Source: Pseudomonadota bacterium (lineage in GTDB: Bacteria; Myxococcota; Polyangia; Polyangiales; Polyangiaceae). From it: a stretch of 5,195 bases of DNA. Both the position numbers and the translations under genes were made by a program. Every line of letters starts with the position of its first letter. Positions within the stretch are counted from its first letter, which is position 1. Positions 1 through 5,195 of the stretch are shown piece by piece. The notes beneath the pieces were generated by a model. The model made no database searches. It worked only from the letters and a program-made list of their open reading frames with translations, and was not told where the DNA came from. Location: NCBI GenBank assembly GCA_023419055.1, contig JAEZYO010000093.1, forward strand, positions 1-5,195, written 5' to 3'.

Positions 1-439
1 CTCCGGCGGCGCGTTCGGCCTCGGCTTGGGCGGTCTGGGTGAGCTCCTGGTGCGCGGCGATACGGACGAGACGCCGGTACGCGGCTTCGGTTACGGCGCC
101 ATCGCGGGCGTCGTGGCAGGCGGAGCATTGGCGACCCAGGCCGACCTCAGCACTTCCCGGGTGCTGCTCATCGACCTCGGGGCGAGCCTCGGCGCTCTCG
201 GGGGTGCGGCGCTCGGGAGCCCGCTGCTCCTGGTCGAGGAAGAGGCGAACCCCACGCGCACCCGCCTCTGGCTGTCCGCCGTGGCGGTCGGCACCGTAGC
301 CGGCGGCGCGCTCACCTACTTCGTGACGCGCGACATGGCCCCGGACACGGCGTCGTTGCCCTTCGCACCGTACGCCGGGGTCACCCCGGAGCGGGGCGGC
401 GGCACCCGCACCGAGCTCGGCGCCTTCGGCAGCTGGTAA
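1..439 (+). CDS. Glycine-rich probable membrane protein, C-terminal part (5' end outside window)
   Basis: The reading frame is open from the left edge (first full codon at base 2) to a TAA at 437-439, leaving 145 visible residues. The TTG at 26 is in frame but is probably internal, because the frame continues upstream in the same Gly-rich style (SGGAFGLG). Three glycine/alanine-rich hydrophobic stretches are visible, at about residues 29-44 (GAIAGVVAGGALA), 54-78 (VLLIDLGASLGALGGAALG) and 88-108 (LSAVAVGTVAGGALTYF). They are separated by short polar loops (QADLSTSR; EEEANPTRTR). The GxxxG-like spacing is typical of tightly packed membrane helices. The last 30 residues are polar, rich in Pro and Gly, and end in Trp. 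I do not recognise a named family. It resembles Gly-rich hypothetical membrane proteins common in myxobacteria, which is an impression from memory. It lies 13 bp upstream of the pseudouridine synthase gene, so the two are probably co-transcribed. Function is unknown. Confidence 0.75.
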   Translation, partial: SGGAFGLGLGGLGELLVRGDTDETPVRGFGYGAIAGVVAGGALATQADLSTSRVLLIDLGASLGALGGAALGSPLLLVEEEANPTRTRLWLSAVAVGTVAGGALTYFVTRDMAPDTASLPFAPYAGVTPERGGGTRTELGAFGSW

Positions 440-452
440 GCTCTCGAGAAGC

Positions 453-1379
453 GTGCCCAAGCGGATCGTCAGCATCATCGTCGCGGAGCATCAAGCCGGC
501 TGGCGCCTCGACCGGGTCCTGCTCGCAGCCGAGCCCGAGCTCGGGCGCCGGAGGGCGAAGGAGCTCTTCCTCGACGGCGGGGTCACTTGCGCCGGCCGGC
601 GCGCTCGCGGGGGCGACGCTGCGCGCCCGGGCGACGAGCTCCGCGCCGAGCTCGCGGACGACCTCGCGCTCCCGGAGCCCGGTGCGCCGCTCGACGTGCG
701 CCTCGAGCTCGCAGAGCTCGTGGTCGTGAACAAGCCCGCAGGCCAGCCTAGCGCCCCGCTCGCCCCCGGTGAGCTCGGTACGCTCGCGAACGCGCTCGTG
801 GGTCATTACCCGGAAATGGCAGGGGTTGGCTATCGCCCTCGGGAGCCCGGCCTGGTGCACCGGCTCGACACTCAGACTTCGGGGTTGCTCGTGGCGGCCC
901 GATCCAGTGCCCAATTCAAGTTGCTCCGCCACGCCTTGACGGGCGGGAGGCTCGAGAAGCGCTACCTCGCGGTCGTCGCCGATCGGGGGCTCGCCGAGGA
1001 CGGAGTGATCGACGACGCGCTGGCGCTCGATCCCCGTAACCCGGAGCGCGTGCTCCTCGCCGAGCAAGCGGGCGCGGACGCTTACCGCCGCCCTGCCACG
1101 ACGCGCTTCCGCATCCTCGAGCGGGCTCGCGGCCGCCTACTGCTCGAGGTCGACGCGCCGCAGGCGATGCGACATCAGATCCGCGCTCACCTGGCCTCGG
1201 TGAATCACCCCATCGTCGGGGATCGCGTGTACGGCGGCGAGGCCGCGCTCGAGCTCGGAGCGCGCCACGCGCTCCACGCGAGCTACGTCGCGTGCAAGGG
1301 AGAAGGGACTCTACCGAGCTTCGCCGTACGCTCGGACCTGCCGGCGGAGCTCCGAGCCTTGCTCCTCCCCGCCCCCTGA
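453..1379 (+). CDS. RluA-family pseudouridine synthase with N-terminal S4 domain
   Basis: This 308-residue cytoplasmic enzyme should isomerise specific uridines to pseudouridine in structured RNA. Family members with an S4 domain mostly act on 23S rRNA. An S4-like RNA-binding domain spans about residues 17-64 (WRLDRVL, then RRRAKELFLDGGV, then RPGDEL). The catalytic domain follows: NKPAGQPSAPL (93-103), HRLDTQTSGLLVAA (136-149) with the family's catalytic aspartate at D139, EKRYLAVV (168-175) with the conserved tyrosine Y171, HQIRAHLA (241-248), HPIVGDRVYGG (252-262) and LHA (274-276). Length and motif order match RluC/RluD-type enzymes. The start is GTG, 13 bp after the preceding stop; GAGAAG just upstream is only a weak ribosome-binding site, which fits coupling to the upstream gene. 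Two motifs depart from the common form: the histidine usual after KPAG is absent, and QAMRHQIR replaces the common GRTHQIR. The target uridine cannot be read from sequence, so no symbol is given. The 3' end overlaps the convergent gene by 97 bp. Confidence 0.96.
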   Translation: MPKRIVSIIVAEHQAGWRLDRVLLAAEPELGRRRAKELFLDGGVTCAGRRARGGDAARPGDELRAELADDLALPEPGAPLDVRLELAELVVVNKPAGQPSAPLAPGELGTLANALVGHYPEMAGVGYRPREPGLVHRLDTQTSGLLVAARSSAQFKLLRHALTGGRLEKRYLAVVADRGLAEDGVIDDALALDPRNPERVLLAEQAGADAYRRPATTRFRILERARGRLLLEVDAPQAMRHQIRAHLASVNHPIVGDRVYGGEAALELGARHALHASYVACKGEGTLPSFAVRSDLPAELRALLLPAP

Positions 1380-3079
1380 TCCGCGCTCGGCTTCTGCTCG
1401 AGCAGGTTCAGCACCTCCTCGAGGAGCGCCTTCGCCCCGCCCAGCGTCGGCAGCGACGGGCGCAAGATGGCCACGCGCTCCTCGGGCTTGCGACCACGAG
1501 TGAACGTCGCGGCGCGCGGCAGCGCCTGGTGCGCCGCCGAGCCCTCCCGCGCTCGCACCAGGACGTACGGCGAGAGCACGCTGCCTCCGATGCCGCGAAC
1601 GACCTCGGCGCCGAACTCGACGGACGTCAGCCCCTCCAGCGCAGCCTTGAGCTTGAACAGCAGCCGAAGCTCGTCGATCGCGCCGTTCGCCTCGGAGAGG
1701 CGCCCCCAGGGGACGACCTTCGTCGCGGAGCGCTTCGAGAAGGCGCGCGAGATCCCCTGGAACAACGTCCGCGGCGCTTCCGTAGCGTCCTTCGGCAAGT
1801 CGGCCGCGCGCCCCGTGAGGAAGAGCGGCACGAGCAGCGACGAAGCGACGAAGGCCAAGAGGGCGTCGTGTGGTGACCGAGCCAACAGCCAGGCGCCGCC
1901 GCCGAGGATCCCTCCGAGGGCGAGCGTGAAGAGCACGAAACCCTCGAGTCGCGAGGCGTCGAGGAAAGCACCGGGCAAGCGCTTGCGAGGCTTCGCGAAC
2001 ACCTCGTTCTCCGTGAGCGGCAGCCAGCGCCCCGGACCGCGGAGAGACGGAGCAGGCTGTGGCCGCGCCATCACCGAGGCCAAAAGGCCGAGCAGCAGCG
2101 ACGCCGCGCCGAGCGTCGGCTTCTCGAGCAACAGCGTGCTCCCCACGGCAGAGGCCACGCTCAGACCGGCGAGCGGTGCGCGCGCCGCGATCGAGAGCGG
2201 AAGGAGCGCCTGCGGCTTGGCTTTGCTCAGGCTGCAGGCCCGCGCGAAGCCGCGCCACTTGAAAGCCACCAAGAGCCCGTAAACTAGCGCGATCGCGCCG
2301 AGTATCCCCCAGGCGCGCAGGCGATCGAGCGCGGGCTCGGTAACGATGCGCGGCTTCTTGCCCGCGGGCGTCGGCGCCTGAGCCTTCGACGGCTCGGCGC
2401 TCGGCGCGAGCTCGCGGCCGACCACGGCGCGCCAAATGACCGCTTCGTTCTGGCCCACGTGAGGGCGCACGATCTCGAGCTCGTCCTTGTCGGGAGCGCG
2501 CCGCAAGTTGCCGATGAAGGCTCCGAACGACGCCGCGGGATCGTTGTCCTCGTAAGTCGGCAAGCTCGGGGCGGTGCCCATCGGGGGCACGCGAAAGACG
2601 ACGCGCATCGCGTCGATCCCCTGCTCGAAGCGCGGGCTCTGCCAGCGAAGCTCCGCATCGGGGCCCCGGCGCTGGATCAAGCCGCGGTCGCGCAGCGCGG
2701 TGCGGTAGCGGTACGCGAAGGCGTAGCGACCGCTCCGGATCCCCTTCTCGTGATCGACCTCGAGCAGCAGAACGCCGTCATCGCGGCGCTCCACGAGGAG
2801 CGGCAGGCTGGCCGCACCTTGAACGGTGGGCGTCACGGTCGCGTCCGGCAGCGGCTCGGCGTCCGAGTCGACACCGGGGACCTCGATGCGCTTCAGTGGG
2901 CCGCCCCGAACGCTCATCACGAGCTCGCTGGTCACCACCGCGCCGCCGTCGTGATCGACGTCGACGGTGGCCCCATAGGCTCGGATCTGCGTCTCGACCC
3001 ACGCCCAGGCCGGCGCCGTCGCGAGGGTGATCCCCGCGAAAGCCGCCCACCGGGCAACGGGTCGGATGATGTAGGACAT
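1283..3079 (-). CDS. Signal-peptide membrane protein with large periplasmic domain, ~5 membrane spans and cytoplasmic tail (unknown function)
   Basis: This 598-residue protein starts at the ATG whose complement is 3077-3079. The start is supported by a good signal peptide: R6 and R10, a hydrophobic core at 11-23, and AWA at 24-26 as a likely cleavage site. Residues 27-250 form a beta-rich exported domain (for example AVVTSELVMSVRGGPLKRIEV, 47-67) ending in a Pro/Ala/Lys linker (226-244). Hydrophobic spans are at about 257-273, 292-317, 322-338, 379-400 and 404-422. Basic loops at 274-290 and 340-370 fit the positive-inside rule and place the C-terminal 175 residues in the cytoplasm. No catalytic motif is recognised. 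The layout recalls DUF2207-type proteins, but I do not claim membership. No strong ribosome-binding site precedes the ATG. The lipoprotein gene lies 77 bp upstream on the same strand, suggesting an operon. The last 32 residues (from about 567) are Arg/Ser/Ala-rich, lie antisense to the end of the pseudouridine synthase gene, and look like a late extension. Confidence 0.85.
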   Translation of the reverse strand: MSYIIRPVARWAAFAGITLATAPAWAWVETQIRAYGATVDVDHDGGAVVTSELVMSVRGGPLKRIEVPGVDSDAEPLPDATVTPTVQGAASLPLLVERRDDGVLLLEVDHEKGIRSGRYAFAYRYRTALRDRGLIQRRGPDAELRWQSPRFEQGIDAMRVVFRVPPMGTAPSLPTYEDNDPAASFGAFIGNLRRAPDKDELEIVRPHVGQNEAVIWRAVVGRELAPSAEPSKAQAPTPAGKKPRIVTEPALDRLRAWGILGAIALVYGLLVAFKWRGFARACSLSKAKPQALLPLSIAARAPLAGLSVASAVGSTLLLEKPTLGAASLLLGLLASVMARPQPAPSLRGPGRWLPLTENEVFAKPRKRLPGAFLDASRLEGFVLFTLALGGILGGGAWLLARSPHDALLAFVASSLLVPLFLTGRAADLPKDATEAPRTLFQGISRAFSKRSATKVVPWGRLSEANGAIDELRLLFKLKAALEGLTSVEFGAEVVRGIGGSVLSPYVLVRAREGSAAHQALPRAATFTRGRKPEERVAILRPSLPTLGGAKALLEEVLNLLEQKPSADQGAGRSKARSSAGRSERTAKLGRVPSPLHAT

Positions 3080-3156
3080 TGTGGTTCGATTGCTTACACA
3101 ACGGAACCGAGCCCGGCAATTTTTCGGCGATCACGCCGGCCGACCCCGTGGCCGAC
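3080..3156 (-). other. 77-bp gap between the lipoprotein and membrane-protein genes
   Basis: This short spacer separates the lipoprotein stop from the ATG of the membrane-protein gene on the same strand. It contains a small hairpin, CGGCG-ATCA-CGCCG on the plus strand (3125-3138). In the direction of transcription the hairpin is followed by AAAAATT rather than a run of T, so it is not a Rho-independent terminator. A weaker dyad, GGTTC (3083-3087) and GAACC (3104-3108), sits immediately upstream of the ATG. No convincing -35/-10 pair is seen. Reading through into the second gene is the simplest interpretation. Confidence 0.4.
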
Positions 3157-5052
3157 TCAGAAGGTCATGAGGGTCGGTACCAGGGCGGCCACATCCTGCA
3201 GCACCGCTTGTGGGACGCGCATCTCGACCCTGAGCGTCACCCCGTTCGAGGCGTCGGTTTTGACCGCCGTCAGGATCGGCGCTTTTCCGTGGTGCGGCAG
3301 CACGTCGAGGATGCGACCCGCCCTGGCGCGATACTCGGGGGCCGACAAGAACTCCCGCGAGAGCGCGCTCAGCGACACGAAACCAGCGCTGATGGCCTTG
3401 CTCGAGCGCAGCGCAGAGAGATCCTTCCGCTCGTCGAGCGTCGGCCCCTTGCCCGCTCTGAACGCGGCGATGCGCGCCGCGGCCGTCTTCTCGTCCGCGG
3501 CGATGGCCATGATGGTGCGCTGCCCGTCGCCGACAATCGCGATCACGGCCTTGAGCGTTTCTCCCTTACCCTTGCCGCCGAACTTCTCGACGAGCCCCGG
3601 GTACTTCTCGAGGAGCGCCGCAGGCAGCGTCAACACGAACGCGTTTCCACCGGGCGGGAGCCCCTTACCGGCCAAAGGCTTCATCTGCGAGGTCGGCATC
3701 GACTTCGGCTCCAGATCGAGCCGCTCACCGACGAGCTTCCGGAGCTCGCGATCGTTGACCACCGCGTGCAGGTCCTTCAGCACCTTGAGGTGCGGAGCCG
3801 GAGGACCTTCGGCCACGATCAACTGCCAGCCGAGGAACTGAGCGAACACGTCCGAAAGCGAGCGATCCTGGGCGGGCAGGGGCCCTTCGTTACCCTCTGC
3901 CTGGACGTAAGGCACCATGGTCGCGGCGAAATCCAAGAGCGCGTTCCGCACTCGATCGCGCGACGCGCGGCTCACGCGCTCGTGATCGAGGAAGCCGTCC
4001 GCCAAATCGGCTGCGGTCCGGAGCACGGGGCGCAGGCGCGCAGGGTCGATCGGATAGACGTACGAGGCGCCGGTCGAATCCTCCGGTAGCTGCCAGAAGA
4101 GCCCCGGCGGGGGCCCGGAGCGACCGTTCGCCTCCTTCAGGGTCTCGCCGAGCCACGACTTGGTGCTCTTCAGCTTGAAAGCAAAACCCAGATTGATGGA
4201 AGAGCTCGGCTCGTCGAGCTTGCCTTCGATCCGGACGCGATCGAGGTCGAGCGCGAGCGTCTGGAGCTCCCCAGCGAGCGCGTACACCGCGTCCGCGAGC
4301 GCGCGATCGAAGCCCGGGTGGTCGAGCGAGGCCTGACGGATCGCGAGCCCCGAGAGCAGGCTCAAGCTCGAGATTTGTTGGCCGTAGAGGCGCTGAATCG
4401 GTTCCGGGTTGAACTCGATTTCGAGCTCGTTCGGGCCGGTAGGAGCTTCGGGCAGGCCGCGCGTCGCGTAGGGCAAGAGGCGCTCGACGTCGGCGAACTT
4501 GGGCCCGCACACGAGCCTTGCCGGTGCCTGGCCCCGCGCGGCAGCCACCGCACAGAGCGGCTCCTCGTCGGGCGGGCTCACCTGAAAGACGCCGGGCTTG
4601 AGGCGATCGACGCTGGCGCCCATCTCCCGGAGCGTCGTCACCGCGCGCTCGAGATCGGTGAGGCCGACCGAAACCACGACGTCGAAGTCGGGCGCCGCTT
4701 GCGTCTGAGAGACGACTCCGGCGAGCTGAATCGGCGCGTCCCACGCGATGAGCTCCTCCACGCTCTTCTGCTCCTGCGGCAACACCGACCGCAGCAGCGC
4801 GCGCACCCCGAGCGGCACTCCCGCCCAGCGCCCCACGGTGTCGGCGACGTAAACGGGACGCGAGAGGCGCCCCGTCAGCACCAGGTCCCGCGGCGCCGAG
4901 ACCGGCGACAAATCGACGGGCTGCTCCGCGGGCGCTTCGGCGACCTCCGACACCGCGGGCACCGGGGTCTTGGGCGGCGGCTTGCTCTCACCTCCACATG
5001 CGGTGACGAGAAGACAGGTCGCAAGAACAGTGCTTCTAGAAAGCGCGCGCAT
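3157..5052 (-). CDS. Large periplasm-facing lipoprotein of unknown function, possibly two-lobed
   Basis: This 631-residue protein has a clear lipoprotein signal: R2 and R6, a hydrophobic stretch (STVLATCLLV), and lipobox VTAC with the lipidated cysteine at C19, followed by GGES. Gly-Gly after the Cys lacks the Asp that holds lipoproteins in the inner membrane in enterobacteria, so an outer-membrane anchor is plausible; that rule is uncertain here. A Pro/Ala/Glu-rich linker (24-57) precedes a long mixed alpha/beta region without further membrane spans. C167 and C182 could form a disulphide. No enzyme motif is recognised. The two halves share a similar order of elements (GQ-containing strand, helix, Gly/Pro turn, long helix, paired strands), suggesting duplication; DUF3352-like proteins have comparable texture, but this is only a guess. 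I chose the ATG at 5052 because it gives a typical signal-peptide start. A TTG at 5064 would add MRVE. Neither has a strong ribosome-binding site. The gene is first in a probable operon with the membrane protein downstream. Confidence 0.88.
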   Translation of the reverse strand: MRALSRSTVLATCLLVTACGGESKPPPKTPVPAVSEVAEAPAEQPVDLSPVSAPRDLVLTGRLSRPVYVADTVGRWAGVPLGVRALLRSVLPQEQKSVEELIAWDAPIQLAGVVSQTQAAPDFDVVVSVGLTDLERAVTTLREMGASVDRLKPGVFQVSPPDEEPLCAVAAARGQAPARLVCGPKFADVERLLPYATRGLPEAPTGPNELEIEFNPEPIQRLYGQQISSLSLLSGLAIRQASLDHPGFDRALADAVYALAGELQTLALDLDRVRIEGKLDEPSSSINLGFAFKLKSTKSWLGETLKEANGRSGPPPGLFWQLPEDSTGASYVYPIDPARLRPVLRTAADLADGFLDHERVSRASRDRVRNALLDFAATMVPYVQAEGNEGPLPAQDRSLSDVFAQFLGWQLIVAEGPPAPHLKVLKDLHAVVNDRELRKLVGERLDLEPKSMPTSQMKPLAGKGLPPGGNAFVLTLPAALLEKYPGLVEKFGGKGKGETLKAVIAIVGDGQRTIMAIAADEKTAAARIAAFRAGKGPTLDERKDLSALRSSKAISAGFVSLSALSREFLSAPEYRARAGRILDVLPHHGKAPILTAVKTDASNGVTLRVEMRVPQAVLQDVAALVPTLMTF

Positions 5053-5083
5053 TTCGACGCGCAAGCTTACACGGCTCGCGAGT

Positions 5084-5106
5084 GGACGTCATGAAGCTCG
5101 ACGTCC
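5084..5106. repeat. Perfect inverted repeat GGACGTC-N9-GACGTCC
   Basis: The arms GGACGTC (5084-5090) and GACGTCC (5100-5106) are exact reverse complements separated by 9 bases. The dyad lies 32-54 bp upstream of the lipoprotein ATG at 5052. Each arm also contains the 6-bp palindrome GACGTC. It could be an operator for a dimeric regulator, or a hairpin in the 5' leader of the transcript. It is short enough that chance in GC-rich DNA remains possible. Confidence 0.5.
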
Positions 5107-5161
5107 CTCGAAGTTGGACCGCGCAACCGGACACGAAAACGAGGCGAAGTGGGACTTCGAG
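5107..5161. repeat. Cluster of CGAAGT / ACTTCG repeats
   Basis: CTCGAAGT (5107-5114) is the exact reverse complement of ACTTCGAG (5154-5161). A second CGAAGT (5145-5150) pairs with the same right arm across a GGG loop (CGAAGT-GGG-ACTTCG, 5145-5159), so two alternative hairpins share one arm. Read from the minus strand, the small hairpin is followed five bases later by TTTT, which makes at best a weak terminator for a gene beyond the right edge. Repeated protein-binding half-sites are the other reading. Confidence 0.4.
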
Positions 5162-5195
5162 CCCCTTCCGTGCGGGCAAGGCGCGGGTGTAAACC

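Larger units (their letters stand above)
5053..5195 (-). promoter_or_regulatory. Presumed promoter/leader region of the lipoprotein operon
   Basis: No convincing gene lies between the lipoprotein start and the right edge. GC-rich coding character drops here: third-position GC is only slightly over half in the one minus-strand frame that stays open. The region carries a perfect 7-bp dyad and a cluster of CGAAGT/ACTTCG repeats, listed separately. I could not identify a reliable sigma-70 or sigma-54 promoter by eye. The assignment as the operon's control region rests on position, since this is the only sizeable non-coding stretch upstream of the minus-strand pair that is visible in the window. 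Confidence 0.35.

Noticed and set aside
381..1067. Minus-strand open frame of 228 codons antisense to the pseudouridine synthase gene
   Set aside because: The plus strand carries all RluA-family motifs; the antisense frame has low-complexity, charge-rich sequence.
1394..1405. Perfect 12-bp palindrome CTGCTCGAGCAG, 15 bp past the end of the pseudouridine synthase gene
   Set aside because: It is explained by ordinary codons for Leu-Leu-Glu-Gln in the membrane-protein gene. There is no T-run and no loop, so it is not a terminator, and CTCGAG is common throughout this DNA.
3092..3119. TTGCCG and TAAGCA spaced 17 bp apart on the minus strand as a promoter for the membrane-protein gene
   Set aside because: The -35 matches 4 of 6 positions and the -10 only about 2 of 6, which is not distinguishable from chance.
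3125..3138. CGGCG-ATCA-CGCCG hairpin next to an A/T run, as a terminator between the two minus-strand genes
   Set aside because: On the transcribed strand the run after the hairpin is AAAAATT, not T-rich, and the stem is only 5 bp. On the plus strand the T-run precedes the hairpin.
2459..3841. Plus-strand open frame of 460 codons running antisense across the membrane-protein gene, the 77-bp gap and part of the lipoprotein gene
   Set aside because: The translation is dominated by Arg, His, Ala, Glu and Ser without domain structure, as expected for a shadow of GC-rich genes. Both opposing genes have proper signal sequences and continuous protein-like sequence.
3079..4089. Plus-strand open frame of 336 codons antisense to the lipoprotein gene
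   Set aside because: It is Arg/Glu/His-rich shadow translation with no recognisable motif. The minus-strand frame has a lipobox and hydrophobic periodicity.
5091..5192. Plus-strand small frame of 33 codons (starts MKLDVPRSW), divergent from the lipoprotein gene
   Set aside because: Its start falls inside the spacer of the inverted repeat, there is no good ribosome-binding site, and the peptide has no recognisable feature. It is too short to support on its own.
5067..5195. Minus-strand frame open from the right edge to a TAA at 5067-5069, possibly the tail of an upstream gene
   Set aside because: The 42 residues are Arg/Ser/Pro-rich, and only about 24 of 42 third positions are G or C, well below the neighbouring genes. 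It is more likely non-coding, although the window edge prevents certainty.

Overview
The window is uniformly GC-rich chromosomal DNA. Codons end mostly in G or C, and CTC (Leu) and GAG (Glu) are very common, giving many CTCGAG and GAGCTC strings. Together with the protein types (a glycine-rich membrane protein, a Pro/Ala-linked lipoprotein, a secreted-domain membrane protein without a clear family), this suggests a high-GC Gram-negative bacterium of the Myxococcota, most likely a Polyangiales-type organism. That assignment is inferred from composition and protein style. I see no tRNA, rRNA, CRISPR, insertion sequence, integrase or compositional break, so nothing marks the window as a mobile island.

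Layout: two genes on the plus strand face two genes on the minus strand. On the left, the 3' end of a glycine-rich, probably membrane-embedded protein (1-439) is followed after 13 bp by a complete RluA-family pseudouridine synthase (453-1379). The close spacing suggests co-transcription and perhaps translational coupling. On the right, reading leftward, a 631-residue lipoprotein (5052 down to 3157) is followed after 77 bp by a 598-residue protein with a signal peptide, a large exported domain, about five membrane spans and a cytoplasmic tail (3079 down to 1283). This second pair looks like a two-gene envelope operon. The two pairs converge and their last genes overlap tail to tail by 97 bp (1283-1379).

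How the genes may work together: the synthase is housekeeping RNA modification, and its neighbour is unidentified. The lipoprotein and membrane protein would meet in the periplasm: one is lipid-anchored, the other presents a domain of about 220 residues there. Their order and spacing suggest a shared process, but neither carries a catalytic motif I recognise, so the process cannot be named. The 143 bp upstream of the lipoprotein gene hold short inverted repeats that could be regulatory.

No classical undescribed system (defence locus, array, retron-like element) is visible. The most interesting material is the uncharacterised lipoprotein/membrane-protein pair, the internal duplication I suspect in the lipoprotein, the convergent overlap, and the dyads in front of the lipoprotein gene.
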